Assembly: GCA_017792345.1 (NCBI GenBank)
Contig: CP051228.1
Span: forward strand, 1,922,001-1,986,000
Length of the DNA stretch: 64,000 bases
DNA from: Mesoflavibacter sp.
GTDB taxonomy: Bacteria; Pseudomonadota; Alphaproteobacteria; UBA8366; Aestuariispiraceae
Reading direction: 5' to 3'
The notes beneath the pieces were generated by a model that was not told the DNA's origin, did not search any database, and was given only the letters and a program-made list of their open reading frames with translations. Every line of letters starts with the position of its first letter. Positions within the stretch are counted from its first letter, which is position 1. The position numbers and the translations under genes were made by a program. Positions 8,598 to 17,353 of the stretch are shown here, piece after piece.

Positions 8598-9023
8598 ATG
8601 CGGATCGTCTTCGTCTTCCTGTTCGTCGCCGGGCTGGCGGCGGTCGGCGCGATCACCGCGCGGGCACAGGACAATGCGGGCCAGCAGGCCGTCGCGACCA
8701 TCATCCAGAATCAGCTGAACGCCATGGCGGCGGGCGACCGCGTGGAAGCCTATTCCTATGCCGCGCCCTTCATTCAGCAGAAATTCCAGAACCCCGACAT
8801 CTTCATGGAGATGGTGACCCGCGGCTATGCCCCGCTGATCGCGCCCCAGGCGGTGGAGTTCCAGCGCTTCGAGGTGTCGGGAGGGCGCGCCACCCAGGCG
8901 GTCATGCTGGTCGCGCGGGACGGGTCGGCCTGGATGGCCACCTATTTCATGCAGCAGATGGAAGACGGAAGCTGGCGCATCGCCGGATGCCAGCTTGAGA
9001 AACTGCCGGGCGGGGCCGTCTGA
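8598..9023 (+). CDS. DUF4864 exported protein
   Basis: The 141-residue product has a Sec signal peptide (about residues 1-24, ending ARAQ) and a cystatin/NTF2-like DUF4864 domain with the typical helix QNQLNAMAAGDRVEAYSYA, a central FMEMV-RGYAP block and the closing strand SWRIAGCQL. The family is exported and has no established activity. The ATG at 8598 is chosen because GGAGG stands about 10 nt upstream and the resulting N-terminus is a proper signal. It follows the lipoprotein gene by 118 bp and converges with the DUF882 gene. Confidence 0.85.
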   Translation: MRIVFVFLFVAGLAAVGAITARAQDNAGQQAVATIIQNQLNAMAAGDRVEAYSYAAPFIQQKFQNPDIFMEMVTRGYAPLIAPQAVEFQRFEVSGGRATQAVMLVARDGSAWMATYFMQQMEDGSWRIAGCQLEKLPGGAV

Positions 9024-9051
9024 CCGCCGCCCGCAGGATCACATCGATCTG

Positions 9052-9624
9052 TTACCAGGTCCGAACCGGACCGGTATCGACATGGACGAAGTCGTTCTTG
9101 CGATACAGGCCGACGCCGCCCGCCTTCAGACCGCGCGCCACCGGATAGACGTTTTCCGCCCGGATGCCCGGAACCCGCACATCTACCGCCATGCCGCGCA
9201 TGTGATAGCTTTTCTTGGCGACGCCGCCGCTATTGGCGGCCAGGGCCGCATTGGTGGCCGGTGCGCGATAGGCAGAGATGATTTCAAACGGCCCTTTGGT
9301 ATCCAGCTTGTGGCGCAGACGCACCAGCAGCTCCAACAGACCCAGATCCATATCCACGGCTTCGCCGGTCCGCCAATCCCGCAGGATATTGTTGACCTCG
9401 GCCAAGGCGCCCTGGTCATAGACCCCTTCCTTGCGGAAGGTCAGCGCCAGCTTTTCGCCGGTATGAAGGTGGACGAAGGAGAGGCGCGCCACCCCTGGAA
9501 GCCGGATCGGCGCCGCGGCGGAGGCGGTGCCCATCGTGATTCCCGGGATCGTGCCCGAAACCGCGGCCGCACTGACGAGGCCCGCGGCGCCGCTGATGAA
9601 GCGGCGTCGATCAATGAGTGTCAT
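9052..9624 (-). CDS. DUF882 / YcbK-like murein peptidase (M15 fold), Tat-exported
   Basis: The 190-residue product starts with a twin-arginine signal (RRRFISGAAG), then a peptidase M15-like DUF882 domain. The predicted zinc ligands are visible: His and Asp in YHMRGMAVDV and a His in FVHVDTG near the C-terminus. YcbK/MepK relatives cut crosslinks in peptidoglycan, including those made by L,D-transpeptidases. That fits its place directly downstream of an L,D-transpeptidase gene on the same strand (92-bp gap). Confidence 0.88.
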   Translation of the reverse strand: MTLIDRRRFISGAAGLVSAAAVSGTIPGITMGTASAAAPIRLPGVARLSFVHLHTGEKLALTFRKEGVYDQGALAEVNNILRDWRTGEAVDMDLGLLELLVRLRHKLDTKGPFEIISAYRAPATNAALAANSGGVAKKSYHMRGMAVDVRVPGIRAENVYPVARGLKAGGVGLYRKNDFVHVDTGPVRTW

Positions 9625-9716
9625 GAAGCGCTTGCTCCGAAAGTCAGCGATCTCCCTCCATATCCCGGAATGTGATCACAGGGCAATATGTATTTTCCGC
9701 ATACGTCCGCGCCGTG

Positions 9717-11348
9717 TCATGCGCCCAACGCGGCCCGCAGAATGCCGTCCCGGTCGTAAACATCGGGCCGGAAGCGCACGGCATGAAGCGGATCCGACAA
9801 GTCCGCGCCGGGCGGCACCCAGGCGGTCAGATAGGTCAGATGCACCGGCACGGTTTCCTTCATCAGAACCCGGACAGGCTTGTCGCGCGCCATCGCGTCG
9901 GCAATCCGTTCTGCCGTCCAGTCCGGCTGATCGCGCAGCAGCGCCTGGGCCAGCACGTCCGGCTTGGATACGCGGATGCAGCCGGAACTGAAGGCCCGTT
10001 CGGGGCGGGCGTAAAGCTCCTTCGCCGGGCTGTCGTGCAGATAGACATTGTGGGTGTTCGGGAACATGAACTTGACCCGGCCCAGCGCATTGTCGTCACC
10101 CGGACGCTGCTGGATCTGATAGGGGAAGCCGCGCGCCTCGACCGTCGCCCAATCGATCTGGGACGGGTCGATTTCCTTCGGATTGTCACCGCCGGTGAAG
10201 AAGCGATAGCCGAACTTCTCGATGACCGTCGGGTCTTTCTTGATTTTCGGGATCATGTCCTTGACCAGAATGCCGGGCGGCACCGTCCAGGTCGGGCTGA
10301 AATCGATGTAGCGGATGCGGTCGGAAAAGACCGGTGTGCGCCGGTAGGGCCGGCCGACGACGACCGCCATACTGAGTTTCGGCGCGCCGTCTTCCCAGTA
10401 ATCCAGTTGGAAATCCGCGATATTCACATGGACATGGCGGCTGCCGAAATTGTCCGGCAGCCAGCGCAGCCGTTCCATGTTCAGGGCCGCGGTTGTCACC
10501 CATTCGGCCGCGTCGCGATTCAGGGTGGCCAGGGTCTGCTTGCCGACCACCCCGTCCGCGGCAAGGCCGTACCGGGTCTGGAAGGCCGCGACCGCCGCCT
10601 GTAGGCCCGGGCCATAGGCCGAGCCAACGGCGCCGTCGATGGGGATGCCGAGATAGATCAGCCGGTCCGCGATCGCCGGCAGGCGCGCATCCTCCATGCC
10701 GGGCTTCAGCGTCGGGCCGTCCGGCACGGTCGGCGGCGGATCCTCACTGGCCTTGACGCGCCAGGCGGTATAGGCCGCACGCAGATTGCGGTAACGGTCG
10801 GATTGCGGCGCCATGGCGGCCAGCGCGGCGCGCGGATCCTTCGCCAATCCCAGCTTCAGCAGGACCGAATCCGGCTGCGTGTCGCGCGGATAGACGAACA
10901 GGTCCGGTTCCGCCCGTTTCGGATCGGCGCGGCCGCTTTGAATGTCGATCCCGTAGCGCGCGGCCGAGAAACTGTAGGCGAGTTCCCGGTGTTCCGGGCT
11001 GGCGTCCCAGTTGGGCAGGCGCGACGGGTCGTAATCGCGCGGGTCCAGGGCATCGGTATCGGCATGGGCCAGCCCGGCCAACAGGGCATCGGCATGGCCT
11101 GCCGGACTGTCGGCGCCGAACCAGAAGGCGGCATAGTTGCGCAGGGCATAATGCCGGGCGACCCCGTCGCGCAGATAGTCGCTGACCGCCGCCCGGATCA
11201 GGGGATCGCTCCCGTCGACCAGCAGATCCGCCAGCCTGTCGGGATCGGCCGTTCCCGAAGACGCATCGGCCCGGCGCTGAAACAGTCCCGATCCGAATGC
11301 CGCGCCCAACAGCGCCGTGCCGCCGCCCAGAACCTGTCTGCGATCCAT
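9717..11348 (-). CDS. L,D-transpeptidase of the YcbB (LdtD) type
   Basis: The 543-residue protein has an N-terminal Tat-like signal (DRRQVLGGG), an N-terminal helical region, a peptidoglycan-binding domain (VAAFQTRYGLAADGVVGKQT) and a YkuD catalytic domain. The catalytic motif runs from His 438 in VYLHDSP to FSSGCIRVSKP with nucleophile Cys 457. Such enzymes form 3-3 peptidoglycan crosslinks in the periplasm. ATG at 11348 is preferred over one eight codons upstream because GGAGG lies five bases before it. An intrinsic terminator ends only 25 bp upstream of this start, so the gene either has a very short leader or is attenuated. Confidence 0.93.
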   Translation of the reverse strand: MDRRQVLGGGTALLGAAFGSGLFQRRADASSGTADPDRLADLLVDGSDPLIRAAVSDYLRDGVARHYALRNYAAFWFGADSPAGHADALLAGLAHADTDALDPRDYDPSRLPNWDASPEHRELAYSFSAARYGIDIQSGRADPKRAEPDLFVYPRDTQPDSVLLKLGLAKDPRAALAAMAPQSDRYRNLRAAYTAWRVKASEDPPPTVPDGPTLKPGMEDARLPAIADRLIYLGIPIDGAVGSAYGPGLQAAVAAFQTRYGLAADGVVGKQTLATLNRDAAEWVTTAALNMERLRWLPDNFGSRHVHVNIADFQLDYWEDGAPKLSMAVVVGRPYRRTPVFSDRIRYIDFSPTWTVPPGILVKDMIPKIKKDPTVIEKFGYRFFTGGDNPKEIDPSQIDWATVEARGFPYQIQQRPGDDNALGRVKFMFPNTHNVYLHDSPAKELYARPERAFSSGCIRVSKPDVLAQALLRDQPDWTAERIADAMARDKPVRVLMKETVPVHLTYLTAWVPPGADLSDPLHAVRFRPDVYDRDGILRAALGA

Positions 11349-11372
11349 GAATGCCTCCGTCGCACCTTCCAC

Positions 11373-11403
11373 AAAAAAAACCCCGTATCGGATCGATACG
11401 GGG
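11373..11403 (-). terminator. Intrinsic terminator directly upstream of L,D-transpeptidase start
   Basis: A perfect 10-bp stem CCCCGTATCG/CGATACGGGG with a 3-nt loop (11381-11403) is followed on the minus strand by eight T residues (11373-11380). It would end transcripts from the small gene at 11570-11767. Because it lies 25 bp before the transpeptidase start codon, it could also act as an attenuator of that gene. Confidence 0.9.
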
Positions 11404-11569
11404 CTAGTCTCTCACGAGTTTGCGCCGGTCGTACAGGGAGATCCGGCGCAGGGCGGTGGAGCGTCGGCGTACCGACGCTCCGGGGGGGATGGGCCGTCGC
11501 GGCCACCCGGCGAGCTTCATGCCGGGCGAAGGGGGCGATACCGCGACGGTGTTCCGTTCGCGCGACCTG

Positions 11570-11767
11570 TCAGCAGGCCACGCAGTTCGGCGCGCGACCG
11601 GTCAGGGTCAGATACGGACGCGCCGTGAATAGGTTTCTGAACGCCTCCGCGACGGCGGTACCGGCGTCGTGGAAGGCCTTGCTGCGGAGCCGGCCGGCAC
11701 GGGCCAGGCCCTCGCGGATTTCCGCGTCAGTCGGATGGCGGCGCAACAGAGCTTCGGTCTCGCTCAT
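11570..11767 (-). CDS. Small hypothetical protein (65 aa)
   Basis: The reading has an N-terminal helix-rich block SETEALLRRHPTDAEIREGL, then LARAGRLRSKAFHDAG, and ends NCVAC. The pattern resembles short alphaproteobacterial proteins of unknown role; I cannot name a family. A good Shine-Dalgarno (AAGGAAAGG) precedes the ATG by about 10 nt, and an intrinsic terminator lies about 170 bp downstream, so a separate short transcript is likely. No membrane segment or signal is seen. Confidence 0.55.
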   Translation of the reverse strand: MSETEALLRRHPTDAEIREGLARAGRLRSKAFHDAGTAVAEAFRNLFTARPYLTLTGRAPNCVAC

Positions 11768-12051
11768 AACGAAGATCCTTTCCTTCGGTTTGCGCCCGCC
11801 CTTCGATCCTGGGGGATCGGATTGCGGGTGTCTGGGTATGGCGTTTGTTCCGCCGTGGTAAAAAACTTAACAAGTCGGGCGTTCTTTTTTAATCTGGTGG
11901 ATGGTCCAAGCATCTATTCTTTGACGGAATAGGTTGGGCCGTATATAAACCGATCCGTAACGCAACGGACACAAATCAGGGAGTTGCCGGCCCGGCGAGG
12001 CGAAAACGCCAGCCTGGCGCTATCGGCCTTTCGGGGGAGCGTCGCAGGAAA

Positions 12052-12966
12052 ATGGATAGAGCGGGTGAAATGGCCGTCTTCACCAAAGTGGTGGAAGAGG
12101 GAAGCTTCTCCAGTGCCGCGCGGGCGCTGAAACTGACGCCGTCGGCGGTCAGCAAACAAATCGGGCGGTTGGAAGACCGGCTGGGCGTGCGATTGTTGAA
12201 CCGCACGACACGGCAGCTTTCGGCGACAGAGGAAGGCGATGCCTTCTATCAACGCTGCGTGCGCATCCTGACCGATATGGAAGAGGCGGAACTGGCGGTC
12301 AGCCAGCGCCATTCCGCACCACGCGGCACCTTGCGCGTCAATTGCGGCGTCGCCTTCGGCAAGCACCAGATCAGTCCGCTGATCCCGGAATTCCTGGATC
12401 GCTATCCCGAGGTCAATGTCGAGATGACGCTGACCGACGCGCTGGCCGATCTGGTGGAGGAAGGCCAGGACGTGGCGATCCGCTTCGGCAAGCTGCAGGA
12501 TTCCTCCATGGTCGCGCGGCAATTGGCGGTCAGCCGCCGGGCGATCTGCTGTTCCCCGGACTTTCTCGAACGGTTCGGCGAACCGAAACACCCGTCGGAA
12601 CTGGTGAATTACAACCGCCTCGCCTTTGCCATGGCGATCCATCTGAACGAATGGATTTTCCGCCTGCCCGACGGCACGGAATACCCGGTGAAGGCGGAAG
12701 GCAATTTCACCGCCAACAATGGCGAGACGATCCACGAAATGGTATTGGCCGGGCTGGGCATCGCGCGGCTGGCCGAATTCCTGGTCGCGCCGGAGGTCAA
12801 GGAAGGCAAGCTGGTCCGCATCCTGACGCCGTTCTATCGCGACGTCGAAGTGCCGATCAACGCGGTCTATCCGACTCGCCGGCACCTGTCGCCCAAGGTG
12901 CGAGCCTTCGTCGACTTCCTGGTGGAAAAATTCAACCCCGTGCCGCCATGGGAGTCCTTGACCTGA
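12052..12966 (+). CDS. LysR family transcriptional regulator
   Basis: The 304-residue length and layout are typical. An N-terminal winged helix-turn-helix (about 4-62; FTKVVEEGSFSSAARALKLT then SAVSKQIGRLEDRLGVRLL) is followed by a LysR substrate-binding domain. The wording of the helix region matches the AaeR/DmlR-type subgroup that often controls oxidoreductases or transporters. It stands alone here with no divergent target gene, so its regulon cannot be inferred. AGGAAA precedes the ATG. Confidence 0.93.
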   Translation: MDRAGEMAVFTKVVEEGSFSSAARALKLTPSAVSKQIGRLEDRLGVRLLNRTTRQLSATEEGDAFYQRCVRILTDMEEAELAVSQRHSAPRGTLRVNCGVAFGKHQISPLIPEFLDRYPEVNVEMTLTDALADLVEEGQDVAIRFGKLQDSSMVARQLAVSRRAICCSPDFLERFGEPKHPSELVNYNRLAFAMAIHLNEWIFRLPDGTEYPVKAEGNFTANNGETIHEMVLAGLGIARLAEFLVAPEVKEGKLVRILTPFYRDVEVPINAVYPTRRHLSPKVRAFVDFLVEKFNPVPPWESLT

Positions 12967-13135
12967 GGCGTCCGGGCCGCCCGGACGGCACGGGGCTGAA
13001 AGTTGGGATGGGATAGAAGTGTCTTCAGGGATAGGGCCCGTTTAGACGCTTCACCGCTCCGCAGAGCGATAAGGCGAGACTAGGCCCCGCCCCACAGCCC
13101 CGCATTGACGTGAATCAAACGGTTCGAGAAAGCCG

Positions 13136-13777
13136 TCAGGCGGACTTAACCGCGTTCAGGAAGGCCGCGATTTTCGCCGGATCCTTCTTGCCCGGTGCGC
13201 TTTCCAGGCCCGACGAGGCGTCGACACCGGGACAGCCGGTCATGCGGATCGCCGATTTCACATTGTCCGGGGTCAGGCCGCCGGCCAGCAGCCACGGCAC
13301 GGGCCAGCTGCGCCCCTCCAGCACCGTCCAGTCGAAGGTCTCGGCATTGCCGCCGGGTCGCGTCGCATCCGCCGGCGGCTTGGCGTCGAACAGCAACCGG
13401 TCGCAGACCTTGGCGTAGCGGTCGGCGGCGGCCAGATCCTCGGCATCGCGCACCTTGATCGCCTTGTGCACTTCGCGGCCCGTGCGGGCTTTCAGCCCGG
13501 CGCAGCGGTCCGCCGGCTCCTCGCCATGCAGCTGGATCGCGTCCAGTGGCACCCGGGCCAGAACCTGATCGATCAACTCGTCATCGGGGTCCACGAACAG
13601 GCCGACGCGGAGGACGCGTTCCGGCACGCGTCCGGCCAGCATCGCCGCCTCGTCGACGGAGACCGCGCGCGGGCTGGGCGGAAAGAACACAAGCCCGATC
13701 AGCGCCGCGCCATGCCTGACGGCGGCTTCCATCGCCTGGGGATCGGTGATCCCGCATATTTTCGCATCGACTGCCAT
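13136..13777 (-). CDS. trpF: Phosphoribosylanthranilate isomerase
   Basis: The 213-residue TIM-barrel protein starts DAKICGIT, the TrpF signature with the catalytic Cys. It continues with LIGLVFFPPSPRAVS, the VGLFVD strand, IQLHGEE and a C-terminal phosphate-binding block GGLTPDNV followed by GVDASSGLE. It converts N-(5-phosphoribosyl)anthranilate to CdRP in tryptophan synthesis. The start at 13777 is chosen over the longer frame because the family begins right here. Trp genes that often follow it (trpB, trpA) are not downstream. Confidence 0.95.
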   Translation of the reverse strand: MAVDAKICGITDPQAMEAAVRHGAALIGLVFFPPSPRAVSVDEAAMLAGRVPERVLRVGLFVDPDDELIDQVLARVPLDAIQLHGEEPADRCAGLKARTGREVHKAIKVRDAEDLAAADRYAKVCDRLLFDAKPPADATRPGGNAETFDWTVLEGRSWPVPWLLAGGLTPDNVKSAIRMTGCPGVDASSGLESAPGKKDPAKIAAFLNAVKSA

Positions 13778-13847
13778 GGCGGGATAGATAGAGCGGGATG
13801 CCGCGCGCCGCAAGCAAGACAACCGCGAAGGGCGCGAAGGAGTCGCA

Positions 13848-14012
13848 AAGGACGCCAAGTCGGTTTAACGCGGAGGGCGCGGAGGGATCGCAGAGAACGC
13901 GGAGGAAGAGTCTTCTTTAAGATCTGGCTCGGAACCCACCGCATCAAGAGTCTCTCCGCGAACTCAGAGACCCCACCGCGTCCTCTGCGTTCAAAAATCC
14001 CTTAGCGTCCTT
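13848..14012. repeat. Imperfect inverted-repeat element between trpF and pyrF
   Basis: Nested arms face each other across about 165 bp. AAGGACGCCAAG (13848-13859) pairs with CTTAGCGTCCTT (14001-14012), one mismatch. AACGCGGAGGGCGCGG (13867-13882) pairs with CCGCGTCCTCTGCGTT (13976-13991), two mismatches. The interior has further related GCGGAG/CTCCGC modules. It has no coding content. It looks like a small dispersed extragenic repeat or MITE-like unit, which is an inference from structure only. Confidence 0.6.
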
Positions 14013-14035
14013 GGCGGTTCGACTTACGCCTTACG

Positions 14036-14809
14036 TTACGCCCCACCCAACTCGTCCGCGATGGCCTTGGCGGCGGCGGCGGGGTTCTCGGCGCCGGTGA
14101 TGGGGCGGCCGATGACGATGAAATCGGCGCCTTCGGCAATTGCTTCGGACGGGGTCATCACCCGTTTCTGATCTCCCAACGCGGCGCCGGCGGGTCGGAT
14201 GCCCGGGACGATCAGTTTGAAGTCGGGGCCGCATTCGGCACGGATGGCGGCGATTTCCTTTGATGAGCAGACGACGCCGTCCAGCCCGGCGTTCCGCGCC
14301 AGGGCGGCGAGGCGCACGGCCTGATCCTTCGACGGGCCGGCCTGGCCCACGGCAGAGAGATCGGCATCGTCCAGGCTGGTCAGCACGGTCACGGCGATCA
14401 GTATCGGGCGCACGGTGCCGAGCTGTTCGGCCTCGAAATTGGCGGCGTCCAGCGCGGCTTTCATCATCGCCGGCCCGCCGCCGGCATGGACGTTCAGGAT
14501 CGACGGGCCCAGCGGCATGACGGAGCGCACCGCGCCCGCCACCGTGTTGGGGATGTCGTGAAATTTGAGGTCGAGGAACAGGCGTTGCTGCGCCGGGGCC
14601 TCGCCGCGCGGCGTTTCTTCCGGCCCGGCGCGCACCACCTTGCGGACCCCGTCCGGCCCGGCGGCGTTGAAGAATTCCAGCCCCAGCTTGATGCCGCCGA
14701 CATGGCCCGCGAGCTGCCGCGACAGGGCGACGGCCTTGTCCGTATCCGGCGTGTCGAGGGCGACGAGAACCCTGTCCTTCGGTTTGACTGGCGTGGTCAT
14801 CCGGGTCAT
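14036..14809 (-). CDS. pyrF: Orotidine 5'-phosphate decarboxylase
   Basis: The 257-residue TIM-barrel enzyme converts OMP to UMP, the last step of de novo pyrimidine synthesis. It shows VLVALDTPD at the N-terminus, the active-site block LDLKFHDIPNT with catalytic Lys and Asp, LTSLDDADL, and the phosphate-binding VPGIRP and FIVIGRPIT segments. ATG at 14809 is supported by GGAGGAG about 9 nt upstream; longer frames lack this. It is followed downstream by the repeat element and trpF on the same strand. Confidence 0.96.
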   Translation of the reverse strand: MTRMTTPVKPKDRVLVALDTPDTDKAVALSRQLAGHVGGIKLGLEFFNAAGPDGVRKVVRAGPEETPRGEAPAQQRLFLDLKFHDIPNTVAGAVRSVMPLGPSILNVHAGGGPAMMKAALDAANFEAEQLGTVRPILIAVTVLTSLDDADLSAVGQAGPSKDQAVRLAALARNAGLDGVVCSSKEIAAIRAECGPDFKLIVPGIRPAGAALGDQKRVMTPSEAIAEGADFIVIGRPITGAENPAAAAKAIADELGGA

Positions 14810-14881
14810 CGGCGGGTCTCCTCCTTGATTGTGGCGGGCGTCGTCATACACCGCTTTGCCCGCAATCGCCAGCCACGGCGG

Positions 14882-15772
14882 TCAGGCGGTTTCCGCCTCT
14901 TTCAGCAGCCAGTCGGAGAAGGCGCGGATCTTCGGACGGTCGGCGCGTTCCTGGGGGCAGACGATCCAATAGGCGAAGTCGCTGGGCAGCGAGAAATCGA
15001 AGGGTTTGACCAGAAGCCCCTGTTCCAGCGCGTCATGGGCGATGGCGCTGCGGCCCAGCGCCACGCCTTCCCCCGCGATCGCGGCCTGCAGGACCAGGTT
15101 CGAGAAATTGTAACGCGGCCCCTTGTCCGGATTGACGCCCGTCACCCCCGCCGCTTTCAGCCAGACCCGCCAGTCGGTTCGGATATCGTCGTGCAGCAAG
15201 GTGTGCTGGGCCAGATCCTCCGGCTTTTCCAGCGGCTTTTCCGGATCCTCCAGCAGGCGCGGGCTGCAGACGGGGAAGACTTCCTCGGTCATCAGGCGGA
15301 TTTCGTGCAGGTCGTTATACCCGCCCGTGCCCCAGCGGATGGCGAGGTCGATATCCTCCGCGTCGAAATCCGTCAGCTCGTAATCGGCGGACAGACGGAT
15401 GTCGATCTCCGGATGGTCGGCGCGGAACCGCGCCAGACGCGGCACCAGCCAGGCCGACGCGAAGGACGGCAGGCAACTGACATTCAGCGGCCCGCTCTCG
15501 TCCTGGCGTTTGACCCGGTCCGCGCCGTCGGCGATCAGATGCAGCGCCTGACGCACCGTGCCGGCAAAGGCCTGCCCCTCCTCCGTCAGCAACAGCGCAC
15601 GGTTCAGACGGCGAAACAGGCGCACGCCCATCGCGTCCTCAAGCTGCTTGATCTGATGGCTGATCGCGGCCTGGGTCACATAAAGTTCTTCGGCCGCCTC
15701 CGTGAAGGACAACAGCCGGGCCGCGGCTTCAAAGGCGGGTAAGGGCTTCAAAGGGGGCAGACGGGCGCTCAC
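14882..15772 (-). CDS. LysR family regulator, GcvA subgroup
   Basis: The 296-residue protein opens with PPLKPLPAFEAAARLLSF and the helix-turn-helix QAAISHQIKQLED, the characteristic start of GcvA-like LysR proteins. A type 2 periplasmic-binding fold effector domain follows. GcvA controls glycine cleavage in E. coli, but this subgroup is large and no gcv gene is in the window, so the target is unknown. It is divergent from the DUF1127 gene across a 194-bp AT-richer spacer, which probably contains both promoters. Confidence 0.9.
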   Translation of the reverse strand: MSARLPPLKPLPAFEAAARLLSFTEAAEELYVTQAAISHQIKQLEDAMGVRLFRRLNRALLLTEEGQAFAGTVRQALHLIADGADRVKRQDESGPLNVSCLPSFASAWLVPRLARFRADHPEIDIRLSADYELTDFDAEDIDLAIRWGTGGYNDLHEIRLMTEEVFPVCSPRLLEDPEKPLEKPEDLAQHTLLHDDIRTDWRVWLKAAGVTGVNPDKGPRYNFSNLVLQAAIAGEGVALGRSAIAHDALEQGLLVKPFDFSLPSDFAYWIVCPQERADRPKIRAFSDWLLKEAETA

Positions 15773-15966
15773 GACGGTCTCCGTTCGGATAAATTTTCGT
15801 AATTCGATAAATGAAAATATATCCGTTGTCCGGAAAACGAAACCCCCCTATTTCTCCCCCTGTCGGGCAACGGTGCCCGGGATGAACAAGACTTTCGGAT
15901 AAACTACACCTCTGTGACATCCGGTCATGTCATCTGTGAACGGCAGTTTGCTATAGGAGAAAGACA

Positions 15967-16224
15967 ATGGCGAACACGCAGCAAATGTACGGGGCCGGCA
16001 GCCCGTTTGCGCCGCTGGCTTATCTTCTGGTCGAAGCGACGGATGCGGCCCTCGAAGGCCTGCGCTCGATCGCGGTCAACCCGATCGCGACCCTGGCGCA
16101 ACTTCAGGCGCGCGCCGAACAGCGCCGCCGTCTGGCCGAAATGGAAGATCACCTTCTGGCGGATATCGGCCTGAACCGCGCCGAAGCCGACCGTGAAGCG
16201 AAAAAGCCGGTCTGGGTCGCGTAA
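15967..16224 (+). CDS. DUF1127 small protein
   Basis: The 85-residue product ends in the DUF1127 (YjiS-like) motif: RRRLAEMEDHLLADIGL then NRAEADREAKKPVW. Short members of this family in alphaproteobacteria affect phosphate and carbon metabolism or RNA turnover, apparently through RNA binding by the Arg-rich segment. The N-terminal 45 residues are specific to this protein. AGGAGAA stands about 6 nt before the ATG, and a strong intrinsic terminator follows, so it forms a monocistronic unit. Confidence 0.9.
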   Translation: MANTQQMYGAGSPFAPLAYLLVEATDAALEGLRSIAVNPIATLAQLQARAEQRRRLAEMEDHLLADIGLNRAEADREAKKPVWVA

Positions 16225-16263
16225 GTCCCCAACGCACCCCCCAAGTACCCAGACCAGCGCCGA

Positions 16264-16294
16264 AGCCCCCGAGCCCTCCGCCCGGGGGCTTTTT
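16264..16294 (+). terminator. Intrinsic terminator of the DUF1127 gene
   Basis: An 8-bp stem AGCCCCCG (16264-16271) / CGGGGGCT (16283-16290) is followed by TTTTT. It lies 40 bp after the stop codon of the DUF1127 gene. Confidence 0.9.
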
Positions 16295-16487
16295 GGCGTC
16301 TGGACGGCGCGGAACACGCGCATATTCAGATTAAACGCGGGGCGTGCGGAGGACGACAACCAAAGCTGCGTCCTCCGCACGCCCAATTGTCCGCCACCCC
16401 GACGGAGACCAGGGTCCAGGGAACAGGGCACAGGGCCCTGCATGCCCCTTCCGGCTTTCGCTGGATTGACCCTGGCTTAGCAGCGCC

Positions 16488-17180
16488 TCAACTGACGATC
16501 TGCCAGCTGCCGTCCGGGTTGCGGCAGGCGGTGCCGTAGACTTCCTGAACCTGGCGTCCGATCGTGCCCGTGGTGACATATTCGCGGCAATAGCGGCCGT
16601 TGCCGGTCTGCCAGGTGCGGGTCGGGGTGATCGATTGCTGCGTCGGATAGCCGGTGCCGTGCCGGTTCGGGTCCTGCCAGACGACCGGCTGGCCGTCGGG
16701 CACACGCTCCAGCGTCTGGCTGACGCAGCGGCGGTCGCTGGCATCCATGCTGCTGCCGATGCTGTTCCCGGCAATCAGGCCGATGACGGCGCCGCCGATG
16801 ATCGCGGCGGTCTTGCCGTCGCCCTTGCCGAATTGGGAGCCCAGGGCCGCGCCCGCCGCGCCACCGACCAGCGCGCCGATCAGATCGCTGTTGCAGCCGA
16901 AGCCGCTGCCGCTCAGGGCGGTGCCGCCGCCATAGTGCTGCTGCGGTTGGCCGTAATAGTAGTTGTTGGTCACATTCCGTTCGTACCGGCGCTCCACATG
17001 CCGGTGATTGTGGCGGTGACGGTCGCGATAATGATCGTGTTGGTAATGTTTCGCGCGCCAGCCATGGGCCGGGGCCCAATGGGGCGGGTCGGCAAAGGCG
17101 GCCGCCGGAAACAGGCCGAGGCCCAGAATGGCGGCGGTGACGAAACCGGTAACACGCTTCGAAATACGGGTGCGGGTCAT
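16488..17180 (-). CDS. Glycine-zipper surface protein (17 kDa antigen-like)
   Basis: The 230-residue product has a Sec signal peptide (about 1-31, ending AFA-DP), a His/Arg/Tyr-rich low-complexity segment (about 35-75) and a glycine-zipper segment (about 98-145; GALVGGAAGAALGSQFGKGD then IGGAVIGLIAGNSIG). The C-terminal 80 residues have the SWQIVS ending and the GRYCREY block of Rickettsia 17-kDa surface antigen relatives. The mature protein has no lipobox, so an envelope or periplasmic location is inferred. GGGAG precedes the ATG. Function is unknown. Confidence 0.85.
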   Translation of the reverse strand: MTRTRISKRVTGFVTAAILGLGLFPAAAFADPPHWAPAHGWRAKHYQHDHYRDRHRHNHRHVERRYERNVTNNYYYGQPQQHYGGGTALSGSGFGCNSDLIGALVGGAAGAALGSQFGKGDGKTAAIIGGAVIGLIAGNSIGSSMDASDRRCVSQTLERVPDGQPVVWQDPNRHGTGYPTQQSITPTRTWQTGNGRYCREYVTTGTIGRQVQEVYGTACRNPDGSWQIVS

Positions 17181-17269
17181 GATCTGACTCCCAGTTGCCG
17201 TTTATTCTGGGAGTAACGACGGGTCAGGACCGACATTCCGTCGAAATAGGGCCAGGAAACTAATGGCCC

Positions 17270-17319
17270 AAAAATGCCGACGGCACCGGCACGCGCCTTT
17301 GGGGCGCGCAGCCGGTGCC
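17270..17319 (-). terminator. Probable intrinsic terminator of the ornithine decarboxylase gene
   Basis: Nested stems GGCACCGGC/GCCGGTGCC (17282-17290, 17311-17319) and CGCGCC/GGCGCG form a long hairpin 35 bp past the decarboxylase stop codon. On the minus strand it is followed after a few bases by TTTTT (17270-17274). Confidence 0.7.
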
Positions 17320-17353
17320 ATGGCCGCCCACTGACTTCAGATAAGCCGGGTCC

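Noticed and set aside
12969-12987. CGTCCGGG/CCCGGACG hairpin after the LysR gene
   Set aside because: It is a good 8-bp stem but lacks a T-run; not strong enough to call an intrinsic terminator.
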